Source: Roseomonas sp. OT10
GTDB taxonomy: Bacteria; Pseudomonadota; Alphaproteobacteria; Acetobacterales; Acetobacteraceae
Length of the DNA stretch: 64,000 bases
NCBI RefSeq assembly: GCF_020991085.1
Contig: NZ_CP087719.1
Location: 1,818,001-1,882,000, forward strand
Reading direction: 5' to 3'
Part shown: positions 47,157 through 55,842 of the stretch, in pieces
Position numbering within the stretch: the stretch's first letter is position 1
Layout of the letters: each line of letters opens with the position of its first letter
Notes under the pieces: generated by a model
Told to the model about the DNA's origin: nothing
Databases searched by the model: none
Seen by the model: the letters and a program-made list of their open reading frames with translations, nothing else
Program-made: the position numbers and the translations under genes

Positions 47157-47894
47157 TCAGCCCAGGGCGACGGGGCGGAAGGTGTCGCCCGTGGCCGCGA
47201 AGCGCCAGAGCCGCTCGCCCCGGGACCCGAGCGCCACCAGGCTGGAGGAGACGGTGCCGAAGCCGCCCGTGGGCGGAACGTGCAGCGCCTCCCGCACGCC
47301 CACGCCGGGATCGTGGTCCTCGTCGAGCAGCAGGCCCGTCCAGGCCGCCCAGTCCTCCATGTCCGGCTGGGGTGCGGCCGCCGCCCGGAAGCGCGGCAGG
47401 TGGCGCCGGATGCGCGGGCTGGCGAGGTCGTTCGGGTCGTGCGCGGTGACCATGGTGAGCCCCGCCGGCAGCTCCATGGCCTCCGGCGGACCGGGCTGCG
47501 CCAGGCCGCGGAGGAAGAAGGCCTCCCCGGCATCCGCCACCACCATGTTGAAGGTCCGCCACGCCGCGGCGTCCAGCGCGGCGATCCGCCCGGCGCCCTC
47601 CCGCGCGGATGCCGCCGCGGCGGCGAGCAGGGGGAGCACACCGCGGGATCTGAGTCCGGCGGCCGGGCCCAGGCTGCCGGGCCGGTTCAGCACACAGGCG
47701 AGCACGCCGCCCGGTCCCAGCGCCATCCAGCTTCCGCCGGCCAGCCGGTCACGGCCCCCCATCACCCCCGGCGCCTCCTCCGGCCACCAGGGTCCGGGCG
47801 GATCCCAGGGGCGATCGAGCCGCTCGTCGCGGTTGGCGGCGGCCAGCAGCGGCCAGCGATGGCCGGGGCGGCGCAGGATCACCAGCGTACACAT
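47157..47894 (-). CDS. NRDE family (TANGO2-like) protein
   Basis: 245 residues starting MCTLVILRRPGHRW, with Cys2 as the potential N-terminal nucleophile, then AAANRDERLDRPWDPPGPWW, which contains the NRDE motif, and GVLACVLNRPGSLGP. It resembles Ntn-hydrolase-fold TANGO2 proteins, implicated in haem or lipid handling in eukaryotes; the bacterial role is unknown. The start at 47894 exposes the conserved Cys2; longer frames upstream are not family-like. Confidence 0.88.
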   Translation of the reverse strand: MCTLVILRRPGHRWPLLAAANRDERLDRPWDPPGPWWPEEAPGVMGGRDRLAGGSWMALGPGGVLACVLNRPGSLGPAAGLRSRGVLPLLAAAAASAREGAGRIAALDAAAWRTFNMVVADAGEAFFLRGLAQPGPPEAMELPAGLTMVTAHDPNDLASPRIRRHLPRFRAAAAPQPDMEDWAAWTGLLLDEDHDPGVGVREALHVPPTGGFGTVSSSLVALGSRGERLWRFAATGDTFRPVALG

Positions 47895-47947
47895 GCGCGC
47901 AGGCTCGGTCCGGGCCGGGGCAGCGTCCAGCCCCGGCCGCCGGCGCC

Positions 47948-48268
47948 TCAGAAGCCGAAATATACGCCGACGCCGGGGCGGTAGTAGCGCGGCGGCGGGG
48001 GCGGCGGGGGATAGTAGTAGCGCGGCGCGTAATAGACCGGCGGGGGCGGGGGAGGCGGCGGGTAGTAGTAGCGCGGCGGCGGGGCCCAGCGCGGCGGCGG
48101 AGGGGGCGGCGGCGCATAGCCGTAGCCATAGCCCCACTGGACGGGGACCATGGCGGCGGCGGCACCCAGGTCGCTGCCGGCGGCTGGCGGGGCGGCCTGG
48201 GCCAGGGTGGCGGCGCCGGTGCAGGCCGCGAGCGCCACGGCACCGGCAAGAAGCGGAAGGCGGGGCAT
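47948..48268 (-). CDS. Exported Pro/Tyr-rich low-complexity protein
   Basis: 106 residues: a signal peptide (RLPLLAGAVALAACTGAATL, with a possible lipobox LAAC) and then runs of Pro (7, 8 and 7 in a row) alternating with YYYP, PRYYRP and GYGYGY. It ends GVGVYFGF, a C-terminal aromatic. It probably coats or anchors at the envelope. Polyproline runs would need EF-P, whose gene and modification enzymes are in this window. The long frame upstream is a shadow. Confidence 0.65.
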   Translation of the reverse strand: MPRLPLLAGAVALAACTGAATLAQAAPPAAGSDLGAAAAMVPVQWGYGYGYAPPPPPPPRWAPPPRYYYPPPPPPPPVYYAPRYYYPPPPPPPRYYRPGVGVYFGF

Positions 48269-48381
48269 CGCGTGGCACCTCCTCGATGATGGAAGGAAGG
48301 TAGTGGGGCGGTCGGGCAGGATCACGGCGCCCCTGCCTCGCTTCCGCCCCCTTCCGGTAACAACCCGGTCAGCACTGCGCC

Positions 48382-48411
48382 CCCCGGCCCCCGGCGGCGG
48401 GGCGGCCGGGG
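48382..48411 (-). terminator. Possible hairpin abutting the purB stop
   Basis: CCCCGGCC / GGCCGGGG with a 14-base loop, directly after the purB stop codon on the minus strand. No T-run follows. Confidence 0.35.
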
Positions 48412-49749
48412 TCAGGCCTGGCCGAAGACCCGCGCCAGCGTCGCCTCGACATGCGCGAAATCCTTGGCCGGGTTCATGGCCGCATCCAGGCTCGCCACGT
48501 CCATCCGGCCGGCGACCTCCGGATCGGCCAGCAGCTCCTCGCGGAAGCTGCGGCCGGCCGGGTCGCCCAGCTTCGTCCAGGTGGCCATCGCCGCGCGCTG
48601 CACGGCGCGGTAGGCCTCCTCGCGGCTCAGCCCGGCCTGGGTCAGCGCCAGCAGCACCTTCTGGCTGTGCACGACGCCGCCCAGGCTCTCCAGGTTCTGC
48701 AGCATCCGCTTCGGATAGATGGTCAGCTTCTCCATCATCCCGGCGGTGCGCATCAGGGCGAAGTCCAGGGTCACCGTCGCGTCCGGCCCGATCACCCGCT
48801 CCACCGAGGAGTGGCTGATGTCCCGCTCGTGCCACAGCGCCACGTTCTCCAGCGCCGGGACGGCATAGCCGCGCACGATGCGGGCGAGGCCGGTCAGGTT
48901 CTCGCTCAGCACGGGGTTGCGCTTGTGCGGCATGGCGGAGGACCCCTTCTGGCCGGGGTGGAAGTACTCCTCCGCCTCGCGCACCTCGCTGCGCTGGAGG
49001 TGCCGGATCTCGATCGCCAGGCGCTCGATCCCGCTCGCCACCACCGCCAGGGCGCAGAAGAAGGCGGCATGCCGGTCGCGCGGGATGACCTGGGTCGAGA
49101 CCGGCTCCGCCGCGAGGCCCAGGTGGCGCGCCACATGCGCCTCCACCCGGGGATCGACCGCCGCGAAGGTGCCGACCGCGCCGGAGATGGCGCAGGTCGC
49201 CACCTCCTCGCGGGCCGTCACCAGCCGCCGGCGGGCGCGGTGGAACTCCGCCCAGTGGCCGGCCAGCTTCAGCCCGAAGGTGGTCGGCTCGGCATGGATG
49301 CCGTGGGAGCGGCCGATGGTGGGGGTATGGGCATGCTCCTCCGCCCGGCGGCGCAGGGCGGCGAGGACGGCGTCCACATCGGCGATCAGCAGGTCGGCGG
49401 CGCGGGTCAGCTGCACCGCGAGGCAGGTGTCCAGCACGTCGGACGAGGTGAGGCCCTGGTGCATGAAGCGCGCCTCGGGCCCGATCGCCTCGCCCAGCCA
49501 GGTGAGGAAGGCGATGACATCGTGGCGCGTCTCGCGCTCGATGGCGTCGATCTGCTCGACCTCCGCCGGGCCGATCTCCCCGACCCGGCGCGCGCCGCGC
49601 TCGCGGATCGCACGCGCCGCCTCGGCCGGGATGGTGCCGAGCTGCGCCATCGCCTCGGCGGCCAGGGCCTCGATCTCGAACCAGATGCGGTAGCGGGATT
49701 CGGGGGACCAGATCGCCACCATTTCGGGGCGGGAATAGCGCGGGATCAT
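48412..49749 (-). CDS. purB: Adenylosuccinate lyase
   Basis: 445-residue homotetrameric lyase acting twice in purine synthesis (SAICAR and adenylosuccinate). The fumarase-superfamily signature is GSSAMPHKRNPVLSENLTGL near residue 265; the catalytic His region is TIGRSHGIHAEPTTFGLKL and HQGLTSSDVLDTCLAVQL. The start at 49749 gives the normal MIPRYSRPEM N terminus; the upstream extension is not family-like. Confidence 0.96.
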   Translation of the reverse strand: MIPRYSRPEMVAIWSPESRYRIWFEIEALAAEAMAQLGTIPAEAARAIRERGARRVGEIGPAEVEQIDAIERETRHDVIAFLTWLGEAIGPEARFMHQGLTSSDVLDTCLAVQLTRAADLLIADVDAVLAALRRRAEEHAHTPTIGRSHGIHAEPTTFGLKLAGHWAEFHRARRRLVTAREEVATCAISGAVGTFAAVDPRVEAHVARHLGLAAEPVSTQVIPRDRHAAFFCALAVVASGIERLAIEIRHLQRSEVREAEEYFHPGQKGSSAMPHKRNPVLSENLTGLARIVRGYAVPALENVALWHERDISHSSVERVIGPDATVTLDFALMRTAGMMEKLTIYPKRMLQNLESLGGVVHSQKVLLALTQAGLSREEAYRAVQRAAMATWTKLGDPAGRSFREELLADPEVAGRMDVASLDAAMNPAKDFAHVEATLARVFGQA

Positions 49750-50096
49750 CGGCAGCTCCTGCTTCGGTGGCGTCCAAGCCCCGGCGGGCGGGCGCGTCAA
49801 GCCGTCCCGGCGCCGGGCCGACCTGCGCGGGGCGGCCTGCACGGGCGGGCGCCATGGCGCCGGCGCGCGCGAGGCCGGGACGCGGGCCGTAAAAATCGGT
49901 GCCGGGCTTTGGCGAATCTGGACGAAAGATGGCCCTTTGTTTATGCGCAGCCGGCGCGTGAGGGCCTCGCAACGCGGGAAGGGGCCCGTGCATCCAGTTC
50001 CGTGCCAGGGCCGTTCCGCTCCGGCATCATCCTGATCCGAGCCCTCCTGGCGCCGCCCGGAGGGCTCGTCTTGCCCGGGAGGCTTTCGAGACCCTC
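49750..50096. other. 347-bp region between purB and the first terC
   Basis: Divergent promoter region. It contains a perfect 10-bp hairpin CGAGCCCTCC/GGAGGGCTCG (50038-50068) about 30 bases before the terC start, with an AT-richer patch near 49890-49945. I looked for a yybP-ykoY manganese riboswitch core and did not find one. No gene seen. Confidence 0.5.
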
Positions 50097-50762
50097 ATGT
50101 TTGGAGCCGATTGGTTCATCTCGCTGGGCCAGGTCCTGCTGATCGACCTGGTGCTGGCAGGCGACAACGCCATCGTGGTGGGCATGGCCGCGGCCGGCCT
50201 GCCCCCGGACCAGCGCCGCAAGGCGATCTTCTGGGGCATCGTGGCCGCCACGATCATGCGCATCGGCTTCGCGGCCATCACCACCCAGCTGCTGGCGATC
50301 GTGGGCATCGCGCTGTTCGGCGGCCTGCTGCTGCTCTGGGTCTGCTGGAAGATGTTCCGGGAGCTGCGGGCCAACCACGCCCAGGCCGAGGGTGCGGAGG
50401 CGGCGCACGAGGCCATGGTGGAGGGCCACGCCCCGGATTCCGGCGGGCCGCGCAAGACCATGGCGCAGGCGATCACGCAGATCCTGATCGCCGACGTGTC
50501 CATGTCCCTCGACAACGTGCTCGCGGTGGCGGGCGCGGCGAAGGACCACCTGGACGTGCTGGTCATCGGACTCGGCATCTCCGTGGTGCTGATGGGCGTC
50601 GCCGCCACCTTCATCGCCAAGCTGCTGGAGAAGTACCGCTGGATCGGCTGGATCGGCCTGCTGGTCATCCTCTACGTCGCGCTGGAGATGATCTGGACCG
50701 GCTGGGGCGACGTCGCCGCCTGGTGGGGCGGCATGCCGCCGGCGCCTCCTGCGGCGCACTGA
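50097..50762 (+). CDS. TerC family membrane protein, copy 1
   Basis: 221 residues, seven membrane helices. Conserved acidic motifs are LAGDNAIVVGMAAAGLP near residue 20 and DVSMSLDNVLAVAGAAKDH near 135, as in YjbE/YkoY-type TerC proteins that export Mn2+ or metallate secreted enzymes. A long cytoplasmic loop (residues ~90-120) and a short His-ended tail. A strong terminator follows, so it is independent of copy 2. Confidence 0.9.
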   Translation: MFGADWFISLGQVLLIDLVLAGDNAIVVGMAAAGLPPDQRRKAIFWGIVAATIMRIGFAAITTQLLAIVGIALFGGLLLLWVCWKMFRELRANHAQAEGAEAAHEAMVEGHAPDSGGPRKTMAQAITQILIADVSMSLDNVLAVAGAAKDHLDVLVIGLGISVVLMGVAATFIAKLLEKYRWIGWIGLLVILYVALEMIWTGWGDVAAWWGGMPPAPPAAH

Positions 50763-50779
50763 GCCGACGGATCCCCTCT

Positions 50780-50807
50780 GGCGGGCGGGGGCAGCCCCCC
50801 GCCCGCC
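50780..50807 (+). terminator. Terminator hairpin after terC copy 1
   Basis: Perfect 12-bp stem (GGCGGGCGGGGG / CCCCCGCCCGCC) with a 4-base loop, 17 bases past the stop. No T-run. Confidence 0.65.
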
Positions 50808-50934
50808 ACGCCGCGCGCGTCCCGGTCCCCTTCGCCATGGGGGTGGGGCGCGCGTTTCGTTTGAGGGCCAAGGGACGCAGCTTTCCGCCGCGCGAATGCC
50901 GGACAGGACGCCGGGACGGATTTGCGGCGCGGGC

Positions 50935-50980
50935 GATCCGCTCTAGAGCGGGAGGCGGAATGCCGGGACGGACCGTTCGG
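50935..50980 (+). repeat. Dispersed CTAGAGC-type intergenic repeat, copy C
   Basis: Contains the 14-bp palindrome CCGCTCTAGAGCGG (50939-50952), with CCGGGACGGA 14 bases after CTAGAGC, the same layout as copy B. Confidence 0.5.
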
Positions 50981-51113
50981 GCGACGCCGTGCGGAGAAGG
51001 GGCGGGCACACGCCACCGCGCATGGCGTCGACCGGGCGCATCCCCCGGGGGATTCCTGTCCTTTCCCGGGGCGTGCCCGAGCCGGGCGGCGCATGTCCCC
51101 TTCGGAGACATCC

Positions 51114-51755
51114 ATGGAGTCCGTGACCGGGTCGCTGACCGGCCTGCTCGAAATCATCTTCGCCAATGCCATCCTGTCGGGCGACAACGCGGTGGTCATC
51201 GGCCTGGCCGCCGCCGGCCTGCCGGCCGCGCAGCGGTCCAAGGCGGTGCTGTTCGGCGTCGTCGCCGCGGCGGTCCTGCGAATCATCTTCTCGATCTTCG
51301 CCAGCTTCCTGCTGACGCTCTGGTGGATCGAGCTCGTCGGCGGCCTGGCGCTGCTCTACATCGCCTGGGGCTTCTGGCGGGAGCTGCGGCAGGCCGACGC
51401 CGAGGAGGCGGCCGAGGGCCACGCCCATCACGACAAGAGCCTGATGGCGGCGCTGTGGCAGATCGTCGTGGCGGACGTCTCGATGTCCCTCGACAACGTC
51501 CTGGCCATCGCCGCCATCGCCCGCAACAACTTCCCGCTGCTGGTGATCGGGCTGCTCGTCTCCATCGTCATGATGGGCCTGCTGGGCGGGCTGCTGGCCA
51601 AGCTGCTCGATCGCTACCGCTGGATCGCCTATCTCGGCCTCGCGCTGATCGTCTGGATCGGCCTGCAGCTTCTCTGGGAGGGTATGGTGGCCGGAAACGA
51701 CGTGCTGCAACTGGGTCTGCCGCTGCCGGCGCCCCATCACGAGGCGGCGCATTGA
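51114..51755 (+). CDS. TerC family membrane protein, copy 2
   Basis: 213 residues, seven helices. Motifs are LSGDNAVVIGLAAAGLPAAQ and DVSMSLDNVLAIAAIARNN, close to copy 1, so an old tandem duplication. The cytoplasmic loop is shorter and His-rich (EGHAHHDKS), a possible metal-sensing element. The start at 51114 has GGAG 7 bases upstream; an ATG at 51093 is an alternative. The next gene overlaps its stop. Confidence 0.9.
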   Translation: MESVTGSLTGLLEIIFANAILSGDNAVVIGLAAAGLPAAQRSKAVLFGVVAAAVLRIIFSIFASFLLTLWWIELVGGLALLYIAWGFWRELRQADAEEAAEGHAHHDKSLMAALWQIVVADVSMSLDNVLAIAAIARNNFPLLVIGLLVSIVMMGLLGGLLAKLLDRYRWIAYLGLALIVWIGLQLLWEGMVAGNDVLQLGLPLPAPHHEAAH

Positions 51756-52321
51756 GGGCGGGCGGCGTCCTGATGCTGGCGGCGCTGCTGGCCGGCTGCG
51801 CCGCCCCCGGCGACGGGGGCGTTCCCGCCCCCGAGCCCCGGCCGGGCATGGCGGAGGCGCTGCGCCGCCTGCCGGCGCAGGCCGACGCCTTCCGGCGCGG
51901 CGGCACGACGGAGCCGCGCGGCTTCGGGGAGGCGGCGATGGTGGACTACGCCACGCCCTCCCGCACCGCGGCGGCACAGGTCATGCTCTATGACCGCGGC
52001 CTGCCCGCCGCGACGCCGGCGCAGGTGCCGGCGGAGCTGGAGGCGGCGGTGCGGGAGGCCACGGCCCAGCCCGCGGAGCGGACGGGGCGCAGCCTGACCG
52101 AGGTCGGTCGCAGCAGCCTGGCCGTGCCCGGCGGGACGCCGCTGAGCTGCGCCGTCCTGGACGGCCGCTTCGGCCGCAACCCGGTGGAACGGCATGTCTG
52201 CGTCGGCGCGGTGGGCGGCCGCTTCCTCCGCGTCCAGGTCACGCTGCCGGACCGTCCCGTTCCGGTCGCCGATTCCGCGGCCTTCGCGCGCGCCATCGCG
52301 GTCGCGCTGCGGACGGGGTGA
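51752..52321 (+). CDS. Putative lipoprotein
   Basis: 189 residues from a TTG overlapping the terC stop by 4 bp. The TTG start gives the signal RAGGVLMLAALLAGC with lipobox LAGC, whereas the ATG at 51773 would leave only eight residues before the Cys. The mature part is Ala/Pro-rich, with GTPLSCAVLDGRFGRNPVER and ERHVCVGAVGGRFLRVQVTL near the C terminus carrying two Cys residues. Unrecognised family. Probably co-expressed with TerC copy 2. Confidence 0.6.
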   Translation: MRAGGVLMLAALLAGCAAPGDGGVPAPEPRPGMAEALRRLPAQADAFRRGGTTEPRGFGEAAMVDYATPSRTAAAQVMLYDRGLPAATPAQVPAELEAAVREATAQPAERTGRSLTEVGRSSLAVPGGTPLSCAVLDGRFGRNPVERHVCVGAVGGRFLRVQVTLPDRPVPVADSAAFARAIAVALRTG

Positions 52322-52479
52322 GCGGACCGGGCCTGCCGCGGCGCGGCAGGCGGGGATGATGGAGAGGATGCCGGCGGCGGGGAGCCGCCCCGGCCAGGAC
52401 GCCGGCGTCACCCTGTCGCCGTTGCGCCGGAGGCGGGCGCGGCAGGCCCGTTACGCCCGGCGGCCGGGCCGCGCCGCGA

Positions 52480-53031
52480 TCAGCGGCCCGGGCCGCCGCC
52501 CGGACCCTGGTCGCTGCTCGCGCCGCCCCCGCCGAAGCGGCCGATATTGCCGAACAGCTGCTGCAGCACCGTGCGGTCGTTGCCCGGGACCGGGGTCTGG
52601 CGATCGACGAAGGCGATGTTGCGCCGGTCCTCGTCTCCCAGGCGCTTGACCTCCTGCACCACCCCGTTGGGATTGAAGGTGATGGCGACCACCCGCTGGT
52701 CCTCGATCCCCGGGGTGCGGGCCGGCCGGATGTGGGTGACGACGCTGATGTAGTACCAGTGGTCCTGGTCGAAGGTCGCGGTGGTGCTGGGCGAGCCGAG
52801 CAGGGCGGCGACGTCTTGCTTGGTCTGCACGCCCGGCGTGATCTGCGACAGCAGCTCATCGTCCACGCGGTTGCCGCGGAGTTCCCGCGGAGCCTCGAAC
52901 AGGGAGCAGCCGCCCAGGGCCGGCACGGCGGCCAGGGCCAGGAGGAGCAGTCCGGCGGGCTTTCCGAGCCGGGTCGGATGCCCGGCCGGTCGCCCGGTCT
53001 GTTGATTGACGGGATGCGGGGGGCGGGCCAT
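52480..53031 (-). CDS. bamE: Outer membrane assembly lipoprotein BamE (SmpA/OmlA)
   Basis: 183 residues. Lipoprotein signal GLLLLALAAVPALGGCSLFE; the SmpA/OmlA domain has ITPGVQTKQDVAALLGSPST and WYYISVVTHIRPARTPGIED. A Gly/Ser tail ends the protein (GRFGGGGASSDQGPGGG). It is part of the BAM complex that inserts beta-barrels. The start at 53031 precedes a 40-residue Pro/Arg segment that is long for a signal, so a later start is possible. Confidence 0.85.
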   Translation of the reverse strand: MARPPHPVNQQTGRPAGHPTRLGKPAGLLLLALAAVPALGGCSLFEAPRELRGNRVDDELLSQITPGVQTKQDVAALLGSPSTTATFDQDHWYYISVVTHIRPARTPGIEDQRVVAITFNPNGVVQEVKRLGDEDRRNIAFVDRQTPVPGNDRTVLQQLFGNIGRFGGGGASSDQGPGGGPGR

Positions 53032-53175
53032 GTCAGCGTCCGATTGCCACCGCCCCCGCGCCCGGTCAACGGCCGTTCCCCCCTCCGACGCGGGGGCAGC
53101 CGCCATGCCGCCGGGGGCGCGCCAGGGGGGCGGCCGCCGCCGGCCGGGCCGGCGAAACGAAGGATGGGATGGAGG

Positions 53176-53715
53176 ATGGGCCTCTTCGGCCTGCTGCGGC
53201 GCAAGCCGCACGAGCGCACCGGCTTCGAGCTGTACACGGCGGCGGTGGCCGCGGCGCGGGAGCCCGCGCTCTTCGCCGCCGGCGTGCCCGATACGCTGGA
53301 GGGCCGGTTCGAGGCCATCTCCCTGCATGTCGGCCTGCTGGTCCACCGGCTGCGGCACGATCCCGACCCGCGCGGGGCGCCGATCGCCCAGGCGGTGTTC
53401 GATGCCATGTTCGCGGACATGGACCTGAACCTGCGCGAGATGGGGGTGGGCGACATGTCCATCGGCAAGCGGGTGAAGCGGCTGTGGGAGAACTTCCATG
53501 GCCGGGCCCGTGCCTATGAGGCCGCCATCGCCGCCCCCGGCAATGCCGCGTGGGAGGAGGCGCTGGCGCGCAACCTCTGGGCCGGCAGCGCGCCGGAGGG
53601 AGCGCCGGCGCGGCTGGCCGCCCATGCCCGGGTGCTGGAGGCGTGGCTCGCCGCCCAGCCCTTCGAGGCCCTGGCCGGGGGCCGACTCGCCCTGCCGCGC
53701 ATGGAGGCCGCATGA
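53176..53715 (+). CDS. Ubiquinol-cytochrome c chaperone (CBP3-type) protein
   Basis: 179 residues. LEGRFEAISLHVGLLVHRLR, then VFDAMFADMDLNLREMGVGD and MSIGKRVKRLWENFHGRARA match the ubiquinol-cytochrome c chaperone domain, which in mitochondria assists cytochrome b assembly. In alphaproteobacteria it precedes DUF177, as here with a 4-bp overlap. The start at 53176 (MGLFGLLRRK) is chosen over 53164. Confidence 0.88.
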   Translation: MGLFGLLRRKPHERTGFELYTAAVAAAREPALFAAGVPDTLEGRFEAISLHVGLLVHRLRHDPDPRGAPIAQAVFDAMFADMDLNLREMGVGDMSIGKRVKRLWENFHGRARAYEAAIAAPGNAAWEEALARNLWAGSAPEGAPARLAAHARVLEAWLAAQPFEALAGGRLALPRMEAA

Positions 53716-54230
53716 CCGTGGAGTTCTCCCGCCCCCTGGTGCTGTCCACCGTGCCGGAGGGCGGCCGGCGCCTGACCCTGAGCGCCACCGCGGAGGAGCG
53801 GGCGGCGCTGGCCCGGCGGCTGGATCTGGTGTCGCTGGACCGGTTGGACGCCGAGGCGGAGATCCGCCCGGAGCGGGGGCCGGGCGGCATCTACCGGGTG
53901 ACCGGCCGGATGCGGGCTGCCGTGGTGCAGTCCTGCGTCGTGACGCTGGAGCCGGTGCCGCAGGAGGTCGAGGAGTCGCTGGACTGGCGCGTGATCCCCG
54001 GCGGCACCGCGGAGGAGGACGAGGGCGAGGCGCCCGAGGACATGGCCGAGGGCCCGGAGGATGTGGAGGCCGCGGGCGGCGTGCTGGATGTCGGCGAGGC
54101 GCTGGCGCAGCAGCTCTCCCTGGCGCTCGACCCCTATCCCCGCGCCCCCGGCGCGGCCCTGGACCCCGGTGGGGCCGGGGATTCGCGCTCGCCCTTCGCC
54201 GCCCTCTCCCGCCTCCGCCGCGACGGGTAG
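53712..54230 (+). CDS. DUF177 / YceD family protein
   Basis: 172 residues: VRAAVVQSCVVTLEPVPQEV-type core (here MRAAVVQSCVVTLEPVPQEV near residue 70), an acidic middle (EEDEGEAPEDMAEGPEDVE) and the C-terminal GEALAQQLSLALDPYPRAPG. YceD proteins act in 23S rRNA accumulation in plants and bacteria. Upstream of rpmF, the standard order. Confidence 0.88.
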   Translation: MTVEFSRPLVLSTVPEGGRRLTLSATAEERAALARRLDLVSLDRLDAEAEIRPERGPGGIYRVTGRMRAAVVQSCVVTLEPVPQEVEESLDWRVIPGGTAEEDEGEAPEDMAEGPEDVEAAGGVLDVGEALAQQLSLALDPYPRAPGAALDPGGAGDSRSPFAALSRLRRDG

Positions 54231-54434
54231 GGCGCGGCGCTCCGCCCGGAGCGCTCCCCGTTCGGTGCCCCTGTTTGGCTTCCCCGTGTGGCGCCCCGTT
54301 GCGCGCCCCGTCCGGCGCGGGGGGCGGACCTGCGGCGGGCATGGCCTCGCCGCGCTTGTCCTGGGCGGGCGCGGGTGGTAATGGCCGCGCCTTCCTGAGA
54401 CATCCTCTGATCACCTCGAGAAAGGCCCGGTCCC

Positions 54435-54638
54435 ATGGCCGTCCCTAAGAAGAAAGTTTCGCCCTCCCGCCGCGGCATGCGCCGCAGCCACGAGGCGCTC
54501 ACCGCCGAGGCCTATGCCGACTGCCCCAACTGCGGCGAGCTGAAGCGCCCCCACCATGTCTGCCACTCCTGCGGCCATTACGACGGCCGCGAGGTCGTGC
54601 AGGCCAGCGACAAGCAGAAGATCGCGGTCCGCGTCTGA
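54435..54638 (+). CDS. rpmF: 50S ribosomal protein L32
   Basis: 67 residues: [20 protein letters not shown] and a zinc ribbon with two Cys pairs, [20 protein letters not shown]. All four Cys are kept. Head of the lipid-synthesis operon. Confidence 0.97.
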   Translation: MAVPKKKVSPSRRGMRRSHEALTAEAYADCPNCGELKRPHHVCHSCGHYDGREVVQASDKQKIAVRV

Positions 54639-54708
54639 CGGCGGGCGGCCAGCCTCCCGTGCCGGCCGCGCACCATGCCCGAGCGCGCCATGACACGCCT
54701 GCCATGAA

Positions 54709-54768
54709 CCGCCCGTCGTGGAGCCGCCTGTCGTGGAACAGCCTGTCGTGGAACAGCCTGTCGTGACG
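54709..54768 (+). repeat. Four tandem 15-bp repeats before plsX
   Basis: Units at 54709, 54724, 54739 and 54754; units 2-4 share CCTGTCGTG with GAACAG or close variants. The length is a multiple of three. One frame, from the ATG at 54704, reads a 20-residue peptide with WNSLS repeats; another reads PVVEQ repeats and stops inside the plsX start (ATGA overlap) but has no ATG. Confidence 0.75.
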
Positions 54769-54776
54769 GGCCGCCG

Positions 54777-55835
54777 ATGAGCGGCCCGGCTCCTGCCTTC
54801 GCCCTGGCGGTGGATGCGATGGGCGGCGACAACGCGCCCGAGGCAGTGCTGGACGGCGTCGAGCTGTCGGCCGAGCGCCATCCCGGCGCGCGCTTCCTGC
54901 TGCTGGGCGACGAGGCCCGGCTGTCCCCCCTGCTGGCGCGCCGCAAGCGTGCGGCGGAGGCATGCAGCCTGCGGCACGCGCCGGAGGCCGTGCCGGGGGA
55001 GATGAAGCCCACGGCGGCGCTGCGCCTGCGCGGCTCCTCCATGCGGCTTGCCATCGACGCCGTGGCCTCGGGCGAGGCCGCCGGCGTCGTCTCGGCCGGG
55101 AACACCGGCGCGCTGATGGCGCTCGCCAAGATCGTGCTCAAGACCATGGCGGAGATCGACCGGCCCGCGCTCGCGGCCATCGGCCCCTCCGCGCGCGGCG
55201 ACGTGGTGCTGCTCGACCTGGGGGCGAACCTCCAGGCCGATGCCCGCAACCTGGTCGAGTTCGCGGTGATGGGCGATGCCTTCGCCCGCGCGGTGCTGGG
55301 CCTCACCTCGCCCTCCATCGGCCTGCTCAACGTGGGCTCGGAGGAGCTGAAGGGCGACGAGCGGGTACGGCAGGCGGCCGAGGCGCTGCGCGAAAGCCAT
55401 GTCGGCGCGAACTTCCGCGGCTTCGTCGAGGGCCACGACATCACCGCCGGCACGGTCGACGTGGTGGTGACGGACGGCTTCACCGGCAACATCGCGCTCA
55501 AGACCGGCGAGGGCGCGCTGAAGCTGATGCGCGACCTGCTGCGCCAGGTCTTCACCTCCTCCGTGCCCGCGCGGCTGGGCTACCTGCTGGCCCGCCCGGC
55601 GCTGGACCGGCTGCGCGAGTGGATGGACCCGCGCCGCTACAACGGCGCCGTGCTGGTCGGTCTGAACGGCGTGGTGGTGAAGAGCCATGGCGGCACCGAC
55701 GCGCTCGGCTTCGCCTATGCGATGGACGTCGCCATGGACATGGTCACCCATGGCTTCAACGACCGCATCCGCGAGGGCATCGGCCTGCTGCGGCGGGGCG
55801 ATGCCGACACCCCCACCCTGACCGCGATGCGCTGA
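54777..55835 (+). CDS. plsX: Phosphate acyltransferase PlsX
   Basis: 352 residues. It makes acyl-phosphate from acyl-ACP for phospholipid synthesis. Landmarks are LAVDAMGGDNAPEAVLDGVE at the N terminus, GVVSAGNTGALMALAKIVL near 100 and DVVVTDGFTGNIALKTGEGA near 225. Followed by fabH after 7 bp. Confidence 0.96.
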   Translation: MSGPAPAFALAVDAMGGDNAPEAVLDGVELSAERHPGARFLLLGDEARLSPLLARRKRAAEACSLRHAPEAVPGEMKPTAALRLRGSSMRLAIDAVASGEAAGVVSAGNTGALMALAKIVLKTMAEIDRPALAAIGPSARGDVVLLDLGANLQADARNLVEFAVMGDAFARAVLGLTSPSIGLLNVGSEELKGDERVRQAAEALRESHVGANFRGFVEGHDITAGTVDVVVTDGFTGNIALKTGEGALKLMRDLLRQVFTSSVPARLGYLLARPALDRLREWMDPRRYNGAVLVGLNGVVVKSHGGTDALGFAYAMDVAMDMVTHGFNDRIREGIGLLRRGDADTPTLTAMR

Positions 55836-55842
55836 GGCGACG

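Larger units (their letters stand above)
50763..51113. other. 351-bp region between the two terC genes
   Basis: Holds the terminator of copy 1, one CTAGAGC-type repeat and the promoter and leader of copy 2. Related segments (CCGGACAGGACGCCGGGACGG near 50900 and GCCGGGACGGACCG near 50962) repeat within it. No gene seen. Confidence 0.5.

Noticed and set aside
49750-50096. yybP-ykoY manganese riboswitch before terC
   Set aside because: The hairpin is there, but I could not find the conserved core around the metal site.
54709-54768. CRISPR array
   Set aside because: The repeats are directly adjacent without spacers and are only 15 bp.
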